Origin: Hofstenia miamia
Lineage: Eukaryota; Xenacoelomorpha; Acoela
Length of the DNA: 64,000 bases
NCBI GenBank assembly: GCA_004352715.1
Contig: SCFE01000106.1
Span: 1,038,205 to 1,102,204 of the forward strand
Direction: 5' to 3'
The notes below the pieces were generated by a model. The model saw only the letters and a list, made by a program, of their open reading frames with translations, ran no database searches and was not told where the DNA came from. The position numbers and the translations under genes are program-made. Every line of letters begins with the position of its first letter. Position 1 is the first letter of the stretch. Shown piece by piece: positions 1 to 10,301 of the stretch.

Positions 1-2
1 CT

Positions 3-119
3 ATTATTGATACATCAGCTTACAATGTACTGAATAATCTGGATAACAAGTTTGGGCGAAGTGATTTCTCATGTCAACTACAAAAAATAAATGGTGATAC
101 TTCTGTGAAATTTCCCTAG
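3..119 (+). CDS. Possible 3' end of a coding region entering from the left edge
   Basis: One frame is open from the window edge for 38 codons and ends at a TAG. The stretch is less AT-biased than what follows and reads like protein (it contains NNLDNKFGRSDFSCQLQKIN), but I recognise no family and no start or splice site is visible. It could be the end of a last exon or of a retroelement ORF. A chance open frame of this size is quite possible in this DNA. Confidence 0.22.
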   Translation: MIDTSAYNVLNNLDNKFGRSDFSCQLQKINGDTSVKFP

Positions 120-788
120 ATGTGGTGAAGTTCTGCATAACAACTTGGTCTGCACGAAAAAAAGCTCATATACAATACGTTTTGTTTCACATATAATTCT
201 TAGCATGGGGAATATTTATTCCATGTTTTTATTTGGATATTGGTGAAAATGAACTTGCTTTTGTTATGTATATCAGACATTTCAACTTTTATTGATTTAT
301 TGATGGTATATTTCATATGCTTTGGCTAACTAATATTTCTGTCTTGTTTTTGAAAATGTGTGTCTATTTCAAGCAACTATAGTGGTTAAGTTTAGCAAGC
401 GTTTCTCCACTTTGTGTTTTTAATATCAACCCATTGAAACGAGTTTTGCTTCTATCAATTATATTCCTTGTTGCATGATTAAACATTGTTACTGGAAACA
501 TGGCTTAAGAATTTCATCACTCAGAGTCATTGTGTAATGTATGCTTTTACAATATATACACAATTGCTAAAGAAATTGTTGTTTTCCACATCTTGCATAT
601 TTGTTTTGATCAATATTAACACACTTGGAAACACGCTCTAATGCAAATAACACATCATATTTGGGTTTAAATATTTGGGTTTTGGATCTATGAATTGTTT
701 TCCTTAACCATGGTGTTGCATAATTAAGGGTGTTGCTACAATGAACATGTATATTAACAGAAGTAAATATGTCAGTTTGCCTAACAAT
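120..788. other. AT-rich non-coding stretch
   Basis: I see no splice-bounded open frame, RNA gene or mobile-element motif here. The open frame on the minus strand at 567-803 has no recognisable content. Confidence 0.4.
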
Positions 789-936
789 TAAAAACTTTGT
801 CAAAAATTAATTTGCTCAATTTAGTTTTATCAAAAACATTTATCGCCTTCTATTATATCACTTTGCCTAAATCCTAGAAATCAAAAATAAAAACTTTGTC
901 AAAAAATTATTTGCTCATTTTAGTTTTGTCAAAAAA
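789..936 (+). repeat. Two imperfect 49-bp direct repeats
   Basis: The block starting TAAAAACTTTGTCAAAAA at 789-837 recurs at 888-936 with a few substitutions. The copies are 99 bp apart start to start. This looks like an old local duplication. No coding frame spans it. Confidence 0.7.
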
Positions 937-1725
937 TTTCGTCACTAGATGGCATCCAATCAAATCACTTCATTTCCACATGGCAAATAGTCATAGGTGT
1001 TACGAGAACTTCAGGGTGTCCCATAGGGTCGGGGTCATGCCCTTCTTAACTACTAATACTATTACTATTCGACTTTTGACGTTATGGACTAATGTTATAT
1101 ATGAAAAACATGCACGCTGACTAGTTCCATGTGAAACTACTTTTTATTTTTTCGAAACTGGTTGCACAGCAACAGCCAAAAGAAATTGTCAATTTTAGAC
1201 TTGTAAAATTCGATTTTTTTAAATATTAGATTAGACTAAATTTGGATAATTATAACTCAATGAGTTTTTATGCTATCGAAACAGTTTAAATGCCATTAGA
1301 TGCGCGCTGAATAGCTCTACGATAAATTAACCTTTAATTTTGAATTTCATTAATTTTCCTCATTTTTAGAGCGATAAATGTAATTGATAAAAACATAACT
1401 CTTTAATAGAATTTTGTTCAAACTTTTAGTACATTTTGTAGTTCGAACTTTACTTTAAATGAATCCCAAAACTTGGCATTTTCACTGCCAAAGAACATCA
1501 ATAAAGGTTTTCCAATGAAATAAATACGTCAAATTCATTTTCAAAATTGATATGAAGGTTATAGGGAATTTTTTACAAAATTTATTTTCAAATAGGCTCA
1601 ATTGTACGCAATTTTTGGAAAACTTTAAAATCTTAGTTATTATTGCATGTTATTAATGTTATTGTTTGTTAAATTTCCTGTTTTTTCCAAATTTTTTTTA
1701 AAATGCTTGCTAATAATAATTTTGT

Positions 1726-1859
1726 ATTCAGAGGCGCTACTTTTTTTACGAAAAATATTTAGCGGCGCTATAATAGTTCATGTATTCAGCGCCACTATAA
1801 TTGTCCAATAATGATATTCAGAGGCGCTATGAAAAGTCCAAGGTATTCAGCGGCGCTAT
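1726..1859 (+). repeat. Minisatellite with a GC-rich 15-bp core (about 30-bp period)
   Basis: Five copies of a core close to ATTCAG(A/C)GGCGCTA start at about 1726, 1757, 1784, 1816 and 1845, so the period is 27 to 32 bp. The core is strikingly GC-rich against the AT-rich spacers. A simple ATA/ATT tract follows directly (about 1860-1912). The array lies just upstream of a Penelope-like fragment. Confidence 0.75.
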
Positions 1860-1909
1860 AAAAATAATAAAAATAATAATAATAACTATTATTATTATTA
1901 TTATAGTCG

Positions 1910-2442
1910 ATAGAATTATAAAAGAAAAACTAGAAGACTTACTACAAAATCAAAAAACTAAAAACAAACAAAGTGATTATTTATATAATTACATCTTTAA
2001 TATTGAATATCGAACCATACAATCAATTAAATAACAGAAATATCTCAAATGAATCACTCCATCATTTTTAAAAATGGACTTTATACTTAAGACCAATGTA
2101 CTAAGACACCTAATAGGACTAAAAACAGAAACCAAGATTAAAAACATTTCCAAAGTAGTATATGAAATAACTTGCAACTGTGGCGCACAATACATTGGAA
2201 AGACTTCAAGAAATTTACAATCAAGAATTAAAAAACACAAAATTCAATCGACCACCTCTGATCATTTAAGGAACTGCGATATGAAATTTACATATAAAAT
2301 TTTATCCAAGGCAATTGATAATTTTCAACTAAGGATCATTGAATCAATTTATATGGAATTAAAGGAACCAAGTTTAAACAAAAAATATCAATATAAATAT
2401 AAACTAAATTTAGCGAAAATAATATTAAAAAATGCAATTTAA
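1910..2442 (+). pseudogene. Penelope-like retroelement fragment with GIY-YIG endonuclease domain
   Basis: The open frame at 2074-2442 (122 codons) carries a GIY-YIG nuclease signature: VVYEITCNCGAQYIGKTSRN followed by LQSRIKKH, then an RIIESIYMELKEPSLNKK tail. GIY-YIG fused behind a reverse transcriptase is typical of Penelope-like elements, where it nicks target DNA. No RT domain is visible upstream. A short frame at about 1910-2033 contains KEKLEDLLQNQKTKNK and probably belongs to the same element, in another frame. The Cys pair before YIG and the downstream Arg and His are present, so this domain is fairly well kept although the element is 5'-truncated. The family call is confident; the exact clade is not. 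Confidence 0.7.
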
Positions 2443-2740
2443 TGAATATTTGTAAATTTTATAGTGGGAAACTTTTGACAATGGCATGCCGAAAAATATT
2501 AAATAAATGATGCGTTTCTTTTTTAAATTCATATGTAGACTCAAGAATTTTGTAATCACTTTGTTTTTAGAATCTTTAGTTTGTAGTAAGTACTCTAGTT
2601 TTTCTTTATTAATTTTTTCAACAACATATAAAAAATTTTTATATTGATCAATATTTTGTGAATTTATATTGGGAAACTTTTTTATAATGGCTGTGGTAGG
2701 CCAAAACATGTTAAATAAATGATGAGTTTCATTTTAAGAC
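2425..2740 (-). pseudogene. Inverted, internally repeated Penelope-like segment
   Basis: The minus strand encodes VEKINKEKLEYLLQTKDSKN, clearly related to the KEKLEDLLQNQKTKNK segment on the plus strand near 1930. The two PLE fragments therefore lie head to head. Within it a block of about 60 bp encoding ETHHLFN-type sequence followed by a Lys-Ser/Phe-Pro motif occurs twice (about 2465-2523 and 2671-2735). This gives an internal direct repeat of about 205 bp. It has no start codon of its own that I trust and is best read as TE debris. Confidence 0.45.
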
Positions 2741-3973
2741 TGTAATTAACATGAATTACTCCTAGATTCTGCTATATAACACCCAGTTAATATTAATAAG
2801 CTGCCAGAAAAATATTTTTTTTACATAAGCGCCCCCTCGATTTTCCTTTTCAGCCTATATTAAAAAATTTTTGTAGACTGATATTGTTAGGAACATAACC
2901 AAAATTGATCTTTGAAACCCATTGCCAACTTTTTGTGAGGTTTCTTCAAAACCACTAACTATCCTAAAAATTTAAATTGCTGCCGGGAGGCATAAAGTTG
3001 ATATATTCCTGCAGCTGAAATTAAACTTGCCAATCTATATAAGCCTACAAAGTTTGGGATTGAAGGCATCAGTATTGGCTGAGCAATTGCAAAAAATATT
3101 TTTTTCCGAAATTTAAAGGAATATAAGAAACAACGAATAAGGCTTAACAAGTGATTTTACGAAATTAAAAAATTGTACAATACAAATTTTATAACAAATT
3201 CTATTGAAGATATAAGTAGCATGTTATCAAATCAATCTTTTGCGCATTGAAAAAATAAAATAATATTTTCAAATACAGCGCAATTCGCTAGTAAAATATT
3301 TATAGAATAAAGCATAATACATATTATAATTAAAAAGTAAATTTTCTATGGTAGTATACCAAAACATATAGTTATAGTATACCAATATAGTTCAAATTAG
3401 TTTTTCTTTGTATTTTCTACATGTTACAAGTATTAATTAGAGTAGATCACATCGTATTTAACTGAAAATCGCGATTCACAAATTACATCTAATATAGCTG
3501 ATAAGTAACATATAATCCGGAATATAAACAGCACCCAAACCCACCCCGGAGAAAATATTTGGTTTTTAGCATAATTTGGCCATATGAACCACAAATGAGA
3601 AAATATAACTTTTATTGGAAGTTATGTAAACATTCTGATTTGGTGGTATTCTTGACATGGAGAAAAGCGTTCAGCATACAAAACCGTAACCCTAATTTGA
3701 AATCTAAAATTTGGAAAAAAGCGCGGCTTATATACCGGATTATACGGTATACTGATGTTCACGTGCACCGATCACTACTGTAAATTCTAATTTGAAAACT
3801 CAAAATAAGTAAAAAGGTGAAAGTATATTCAAAATATACAATATAATAATAATACAATTCAATAATTTACACATTCCACGAATGTATTCACACGTATTCT
3901 AAAATGGTTCACTAATTAAAATTGGAGGTGTTCTAAAATCAAAGAACATGATAAAAAACAATAAGGAATCCCG
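2741..3973. other. Non-coding region, probable 3' flank of the exon at 3974-4276
   Basis: No recognisable coding sequence. The part immediately left of 3974 would be the 3' UTR of the minus-strand exon. I did not find an unambiguous AATAAA close to the stop. Open frames at 2959-3150 and 3559-3783 have no recognisable content. Confidence 0.4.
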
Positions 3974-4276
3974 TTAATAAATTCCACCAGCTTTCTTCCA
4001 CTTCACTTTTTCGTTTCCACCGTGAATTTTGAGGCTGTTTTGGCTCGCCCCTGTGGCGTCTGTCTGGTTGATAGAGTCTAAATACATGTTTGTGGCACCT
4101 TCGTTTTCCAAAATTTGACCGGTGGAATAACCACTGGAAGGATTACTACTGTCAGTGTGGACATTCCTTATTGCAACATTCCGATCTTCGTCGTCTGAAT
4201 CTGAAATGTACATATGTGCATGGTGACATTCAAGGTTCTGTGGTGTGCTGGATGCAAGTAATGGTCTTGCAATCTC
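3974..4276 (-). CDS. Terminal coding exon of an unidentified host gene
   Basis: A good 3' splice site on the minus strand (pyrimidine-rich tract ending TTTTTATTTAG, AG at 4278-4277) is followed by a 101-codon open frame in phase 0 that ends in TAA at 3976-3974. GC content (about 45%) is far above the flanks, as expected for coding DNA. The peptide is hydrophilic and probably disordered, with an acidic patch (ISDSDDEDRN), Ser/Asn-rich runs (SSNPSSGYSTGQI) and a basic C-terminus ending KVKWKKAGGIY. There is no membrane segment. It resembles the cytoplasmic tail of a receptor or adaptor, but I do not recognise the protein. Upstream exons should lie at higher coordinates; I could not identify them among the LINE and P-element insertions. 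Confidence 0.6.
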   Translation of the reverse strand, partial: EIARPLLASSTPQNLECHHAHMYISDSDDEDRNVAIRNVHTDSSNPSSGYSTGQILENEGATNMYLDSINQTDATGASQNSLKIHGGNEKVKWKKAGGIY

Positions 4277-4278
4277 CT

Positions 4279-5029
4279 AAATAAAAACGATCGTAATATT
4301 AGATCAAAATATTAATTTTTGAAGAATTTAACTTTCCCGATGTAGAAAGCGCTACTGTTATTACCTATGCTTATGAAAGCTTCATTTTAATATTTTCAAT
4401 TCTATGTAACAACTTAAAATAGTGGATGTTGTTCCTGTTTCTTAAGATTGCCCTGACTATGTTTCAATAGCTCTAGAACTTGCTGCAAAGAGTATTTACC
4501 CTCTTTGTTATATTTGAATCTTCCAACTCTAGACTGTCAATATATTTTTTTGAACTTGCAACTTCCTCATTAGCCTTTCAAATCAATTTTAACGATTACT
4601 GGTACATTATTGCACCTAATGAGCGTCCTAAACAATAACTTCTACCTAGTTTTTCATTTTGAAGGTTTAAGAGAGATGAATGATTTGATGATTTGACTTG
4701 CATGTGCCAGTTAGCTGAGAAGCTGCTAAATTTTATTGAGTTTGATAGATTTCTGTTTACTAACAACTTTGCCAACCCAAATAGTGCTGATTCATGTTAC
4801 AAGCTTTTATGTCAACTGCAAACTAATTCTCAATTGAACATTCATTAAGAAATATTTTAATACAACGGGCTTGTAATTCGTCACCTAACTTGTGAATTCT
4901 TGCATTTACTACTTACTGAGGCCAGGAAAACATTCCAGGAGAATTTATATCACTATATGCGACCGAGTAAGCTGCTCTTGTGATACAATGGTTTATTTTT
5001 TGAATTGAAAATGGTGATTACAATGATTT
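4279..5029. other. Intron-like AT-rich sequence with decayed repeat
   Basis: This follows the splice acceptor of the minus-strand exon and so would be intron. It leads into the LINE remnant. No open frame or motif can be assigned before about 5030. Confidence 0.35.
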
Positions 5030-5670
5030 ATGGAATCAAGGCCATGTCACACCTATCCACAAGCATGAGAATGTCTCATGCTAGGAATTATCGGCAATTC
5101 CGTATCCTTTCTAAGCACTCAGGTATTTGAGAGGGTCATTTTTGATGCACTTCACTCTGTTGTTACTGATAAACTAATATCCAGCCAAATTTGGATTTGC
5201 CAAGCGTAGATCAACAGTCAGCTCCTAATCTTCACTTAATGAACTCTACACATTTTTCAAAACATGTTGTTACAAACCCACTTTATCTTGAACTTACGAA
5301 ATTATTTAACAGAGTGCTCCAAATTTGCAGAAAATTTTTGACATCGGTGATAAATTTCTTAAGCCCTATGTTCTTATCTTACAAACCGGTGGTTAACAAG
5401 TTGTTTTCATATTATAGCAGGTAACTATGTTGAGTGCGCAGGGATCCGCTTGGGTCAGTTGCTATATCTTTATCAATGATTTACCGGATCATTGCATATT
5501 TTCTTTAGTTTACGGATTTGCTTATTATCTAAAAATTCTTACAAACCGAATAATGGTTGCTGAGAATAATGGAATGTGGTATAGTGCTAAAAAGTGTCGC
5601 ACATTCATTTTCCGCTTAACACAACGTCTGAATGATTTGGGCGTTGTCTTAAGAGCCTCTAAAGAATAAG
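5030..5670 (+). pseudogene. Decayed non-LTR retrotransposon (LINE) reverse transcriptase
   Basis: Pieces of a LINE reverse transcriptase occur in order in shifting frames: an HVTPIHK-like start near 5045, FGFAKRRSTVSS near 5188-5225, then GSAWVSCYIFINDLPDH (5443-5490) and YGFAYYLKIL (about 5512-5541). The spacing and order match palm motifs of Jockey/CR1-type elements. The catalytic Asp pair is replaced by two Tyr, and several frameshifts and stops separate the pieces, so this copy is dead. It lies on the plus strand inside the presumed intron of the minus-strand gene ending at 3974. Confidence 0.6.
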
Positions 5671-6533
5671 AAGATTCTACATGTCTTCATTAAAAGAAGG
5701 TCAACGAAACCTATCATCTGAAAGCATCCATGCTGAGAAATAGCATATAAAACATCCGAAAATTTTGGAAGTTTATAAAATTTTAGGCTTAGCTATTCAA
5801 AAAACTTAGTTTGCAAGTTTACTTTCTTTTGAAGAATTGCTGGAAGTTGTTAAAAAAATCAAAAAGACATTGAACAACAGTAAATCGAAAGCTTATAATA
5901 ACAAGTAAGGTATCAAAATACACAATGCCATTAAACAGCTGTGGTCCAAATAATGGAACATATGTTTACTTGCTGTAGATTTTAATCATATTTACTCTTA
6001 GGGAGTGCATAACGGGTATAAATTCTAATTAATTTATTGTATTTGTCTCAGTGCAAAAAATCGAAGATGGTATCTCACATTGTAAACCAACTACAAGTTC
6101 ATAGTTGACTTTGGTACAGTAATCTTCATTAATATAGAACAAATATCTACTGTAAGGACGTATGGAAAGGCATGACTGAACAAAAACAACCTATAGGAAA
6201 AACGTAATGGATGAACTCTAAAGTAATGAGAAACCATTCAATACGTTTAAAACCACCTGAATTTTGAAATCTCATATACTAACTGTAATTATTGGTATGA
6301 TAACCTTTAAGAATTTGAAATTCAAGTGATCATCTTCAATACACAAAATCCCGAATATCAATTGTAAATCAATAATGTGAAAACCAATGAGAAAAAATTT
6401 GAAACAAACAATTGTTAAACATATTATCATAATAATTATAAAGTATATGAGTGCTTGTGTTTCAACTAAATACACTAATAACAAAAGTCATTCTTAAGTT
6501 AATCTCCGGATATATGCTACACAAAAATCAAGA

Positions 6534-6537
<4 letters not shown>
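5671..6537. other. No recognised feature
   Basis: AT-rich sequence without supported genes. A minus-strand frame at 6272-6484 is strongly hydrophobic (VYLVETQALIYFIIIMIICL). This is common by chance in T-rich DNA and no family is recognised. Confidence 0.35.

Positions 6538-6574
<37 letters not shown>
6538..6574. repeat. (TA)n microsatellite
   Basis: Uninterrupted TA dinucleotide repeat of about 37 bp, one of more than twenty such tracts in the window. Confidence 0.95.
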
Positions 6575-6578
<4 letters not shown>

Positions 6579-6583
6579 TAATA

Positions 6584-6629
6584 TGTCGCTATGTACGAAC
6601 AAAACGCTCAGCAACTGTACATAGCGACA
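6584..6629. repeat. Perfect 13-bp inverted repeat (short hairpin, MITE-like end?)
   Basis: TGTCGCTATGTAC at 6584-6596 is followed 20 bases later by its exact reverse complement at 6617-6629. It sits directly beside a (TA)n tract. A second perfect palindrome (AGTAGAATTCTACT) lies a few bases downstream near 6641. No protein or known RNA fits. Confidence 0.7.
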
Positions 6630-6846
6630 AATAAAAAAATGAGTAGAATTCTACTACATTGTTGAGTAGTTATAAAGCTACACTTCGGTTGCCATTTTCA
6701 ATAAAATGTATCTTTATTCTAAAACAATGTTTTAAATAGTAAACTATACATCCATTGCTACCACTGGGGGCGTGATTATCATACCATTACATTTTTTTAA
6801 CAACAAAAATATTGATGGTATATATATATATATATATATATATCAA

Positions 6847-6903
6847 GGCGATACTAAGTAAAGGCCTCGTCACCAAAACATAAGTAAAATTATCGTAGGC
6901 CCA
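6847..6903. repeat. 5' terminal inverted repeat of the P-like element
   Basis: Pairs with 9719-9775 in inverse orientation. The outer 28 bp are identical to the other end; the inner 29 bp have six mismatches. Two or more bases (CAA) sit between the (TA)n tract and GGCG, so the exact outer boundary could be slightly further left. Confidence 0.85.
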
Positions 6904-7107
6904 TATATATAAATAGTTAAATCAGAATGATATAAATGTTAATGTATTATATCATTGTTAGTTTGAGCAAATGATTACAGTGAGATATCATTCATTCATT
7001 AACCCTGTCCGGATTGGTCGTTGGATTGCGTATTAATTATTATTAGTCATCAAGGCCAATGCAATTCCGTTTCATTTAATTTGCATGCGTTGTTGGTTGC
7101 TTTCGTC

Positions 7108-9602
7108 ATGCAGCGTAAATGCTCTGCTTTTAACACAGGATATCGAAACAACGAAGATAAAATTACTGTGTTTGTGTTTCCATCTAAAAAAGAAGAGTGC
7201 ATGAAATGGTTGTCATCACTGCCAAACTTTATTAAATATGAAGATGTAACTCGTCACATGGGAATCTGCCGACTGCATTGGCCTGAAAATTTCAAATCAA
7301 AGCCCGCACAAGGTGGTGTTCGTATTCCTACAGAACCACCAAGTATTTTTGAAAATGTGCCACCATCTACAATCCCAAAACCCCCTCCCAAGGAAAGAAC
7401 CACTGTTATGTCATCAGTTAACTCTCGCAATTGTCCAGTTGATGAAATGGTTGAGTTTATGACAATGGATGCTATTGATTATAACACATTTCAAGAAGAA
7501 TGGAGGCTTCGCTTTTCTTTAGGTACTTGCATTTTAACATCTTCTGGTTTTGCAGTGCTTTCCAATGTTCACGATGGCCCAATATTTCAATGGTCTCTAT
7601 TTTTTAATTTGAACTCTGATTCTGGTAAGTACACCTATGTTTTCTATTCTAAGATTGAACGCATTCGTCTTTCCTTTCTCTCTAGTGACACAATAAGAGC
7701 ATGGTCCGAAATTGAAGCAATTGTTCATTATATTTCGTTGGAATTGGATGATTATGTTCTGAACAAAAGGTCTAATTATATTTATCGCCAAATACAATTA
7801 ATAAATTTACCTACAAATCACTTTCTGTATAGTGTGGATGACATCACCGATGCATATCAATGGTTTTCCATATCAAGATCTTGCTATAATTCGATGCGTG
7901 TACGTTTAAGATTACCAAGTGTTCGGCTACTACAAAGATTGACATCATCTTTAGTGAAAGACAATTTAATTTTTGTGCAATCTGTATTCTCGAATGCTTC
8001 TGAAAAGCAAAAAACTTGTTCTATTATGTTTGATGAAGTCAGCATTAAAGCTGGACTGTTCTATCATGGTGGTAATGTTCTAGGCTACGCCTTGGATTCT
8101 CCTACAGAAATGGCAAGATCAGTACTTGTGTTTATGATTAAGCTTCAGTTTGGTGGACCATCATTTGTGTTTAGAATTTTACCAATTTTCAGCTTTAATT
8201 GTAAATTTCTGAAAGAAAATCTTAAGTTATGTATTGATGCAGTTACAGAAAGTGGCGGCAAAGTCATAGCAACTATCTGTGATAATCATCGAATAAATCA
8301 AAAATTGTATTCTGAATTGGCTATTAGTGAAACCTGGATAGGGCATTTGGATACTCATCGATTTTTTCTGATAAATGACACTATACATCTAATGAAATGC
8401 ATAAGAAACAATTGGATAAATGAAAAATCTAAGATTTTAAAATTCTATGACTTTGAGTCGTCCACAATATGTACTGCTGATTGGTATCATATACAAAAAC
8501 TTTACAACTGTGAAAAAAACAATGTTGTAAAGCTGTCTAGTCTTACTAAAGCTGCCATCAATCCATCTCTTATAGAAAGACAAAAGGTTTCTTTGGTACT
8601 TCAAGTATTTTGTACGAATACTGCTAATGCCCTACGCGTTTGTACTGCCACAAAAGGTATTGCTGATCAGACTGCTCGATTTATTGAGATATTTTCAAAT
8701 TTCTTTTCAATTGTAAACGTTAAATCACAATTTACAGGAATATCACAGTGTAATCCATATAGAAATCCGATTACCTCCATCAATGATCCAAATTTGTTAT
8801 ACTTGGAAAACATTTCTCAACTAGCGAAATTTATGTCTCCTGTTTCTGCATCCTCAAGAGTAAATAGTTTAACTAGGGACACATCAAAAGCTTTATATAG
8901 AACTTGCAAAGGACTAATTGATTTATCTGTCATGTTACTTGGTGAACTGAAATATTCTTACGTGTTACTTGGGCAATTTCAAAACGATGAACTCGAAGAA
9001 AAGTTTGGTCTATATCGTCAATCATCAGGTGGAAATTTTTACATTAGTTATAGACAGGTATTTGAGCGATTCCGCATTGATAAATCTATGCTTTTGCTAA
9101 GTAAATGTCTTGATGATATCGATATAAACGCAAGAAATTCATATCATTCTTGTGATAACTGTAATATTTTATTGTCTGATGAAGATTTGTCCTTAATTGA
9201 TCAGTTAGATGGACTTCAAGAAAAAGTATCAGAAGAAGAATCAATGACTCTTGTATATATAGCTGGTTACATTGCAAAGAAATATAAACAATACAGTGTG
9301 GAATCACCTTGTCTTGAAAATTCAGATTTTTTAGAGTTAGTTAATCGCGGAAAACTTACTCATCCTTCAGAAGAACTTGTAAACCTAGTTCTTATATCTT
9401 ATTGTTTTTTATTAAGTTTAGTAAGCCCCTCTGTAGGAAGTCTGCAGTTAGGATACTTTCTACCATAGCGAACTCACATGACTGTTGTAAAGATCTCAAA
9501 GTATTTGAAACTTTAGCAAACATTCTGATTTCTAGAATGTGTAAGAAACGTTGTTTAAAACAAAGCGAGACTTCCTCGACAAAGTTAGCAAAATTTGTTT
9601 AG
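7108..9602 (+). pseudogene. P-element/THAP9-type transposase with one frameshift
   Basis: The frame is open from 7021; I prefer the ATG at 7108 because the THAP-like domain starts there. That domain (residues 30-90 counted from 7021) keeps C34 and the C-x2-H pair C83/H86, but the second zinc Cys is missing (CSAFNTGY). Then come the split RNase H-like catalytic domain with MFDE (D338) and ICDNH (D421), a GTP-binding-insertion region (HLMKCIRNNW and onwards), and ELEEKFG with a candidate third acid at E659, followed by YRQSSGGNFYIS and YIAGYIAKK. The reading frame breaks in the T run at 9405-9410. The expected C-terminus (CRKSAVRILSTIANSHD and onwards) continues in another frame to TAG at 9602, which implies loss of a single T. 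The product would cut and paste its own DNA in the nucleus. Confidence 0.85.
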
Positions 9603-9718
9603 TTAGTGTATTGCAATATTTTTTATAACATTTGATAATATTGAAAATAAATGAATTTTATTTTGGATAACTATGCAATTATGTATAGAAGAAATTTTAA
9701 AATTTCAAGAGATATTGT

Positions 9719-9775
9719 TGGGCCTACAATAATTTAATATCTGTTTGGGTGACGAGGCCTTTACTTAGTATCGCC
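9719..9775. repeat. 3' terminal inverted repeat of the P-like element
   Basis: Inverse copy of 6847-6903. It ends GTATCGCC directly against a (TA)n tract that begins at 9776. Confidence 0.85.
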
Positions 9776-9806
<31 letters not shown>

Positions 9807-9983
9807 TCAGTATATACATTGTATATCTTATATTTCTTCGAACCTAAGGATATCAATTTTAAATGTTTATCTGAATAAAGACTATTATCTTTTTTCAATA
9901 ACGTATTAATAGAAATACATGTGAAGGATTTCCTCATTTACAAAATTCATTTATACAATATTTACAACGAGTAATGGCAACAT

Positions 9984-10301
9984 TTAATCAGCCTTCAAGG
10001 CACATTTGAGTTGAATTAACGACACTTTGTCATTCCCAAGAGGTCTTCCATTAACTAAAACATCCTTAGGAGAATATTCTCTAATGCTGAGGAAAGAAAC
10101 GGGGTGATCAGTTAATTTGTTAACCACATTCTTTTTGAAAATGGGCTCAGGAATCACAACTGAATCAAACCGTTGAATATGGAAATCGGGTACAATATTA
10201 TAGATTTCCAAAGCACAGAGTTGACCTTCGGAATCTGAAACTAGAAGTGTATAAGGCAATCTATTGGATGGTGAAATATCACAGAGGCACTTCAAATGAA
10301 T
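9984..10301 (-). CDS. TTC5: TTC5 (STRAP), last exon with OB-fold C-terminus
   Basis: A 3' splice site (TATATATTTTTAG, AG at 10303-10302) leads into 105 codons in phase 0 plus a stop at 9986-9984. The peptide carries the characteristic TTC5 C-terminal OB-like segment: LVSDSEGQLCALEIYNIV, DSVVIPEP, then VLVNGRPLG. It joins in frame to the first exon (12247-13236), giving a protein of about 435 residues, essentially the length of vertebrate TTC5 (about 440). In other animals TTC5 is a p300/JMY cofactor and also recognises nascent tubulin to trigger tubulin mRNA decay. I saw no clear AATAAA shortly after the stop. Confidence 0.9.
   Translation of the reverse strand: MHLKCLCDISPSNRLPYTLLVSDSEGQLCALEIYNIVPDFHIQRFDSVVIPEPIFKKNVVNKLTDHPVSFLSIREYSPKDVLVNGRPLGNDKVSLIQLKCALKAD

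Larger units (their letters stand above)
6847..9775 (+). mobile_element. P-element-like (THAP) DNA transposon, nearly complete
   Basis: The element is bounded by terminal inverted repeats of 57 bp: 6847-6903, beginning GGCGATACTAAGTAAAGGCC, and its inverted copy at 9719-9775. They match at about 51 of 57 positions, with the outer 28 identical. Between them lies one intronless P-type transposase frame on the plus strand with a poly(A) signal AATAAA at 9646-9651. Both ends abut (TA)n microsatellites, so any 8-bp target duplication is obscured. Total length is about 2.93 kb. The only obvious lesion is a one-base deletion near the 3' end of the transposase. It lies immediately downstream of TTC5, on the opposite strand. 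Confidence 0.85.

Noticed and set aside
1726-1859. CRISPR-like array
   Set aside because: The repeats are short, imperfect, variably spaced and lie in eukaryotic DNA with no cas genes; it is a minisatellite.
6272-6484. Hydrophobic minus-strand frame as a membrane protein
   Set aside because: T-rich DNA read on the opposite strand gives such peptides by chance; no family or convincing splice borders.
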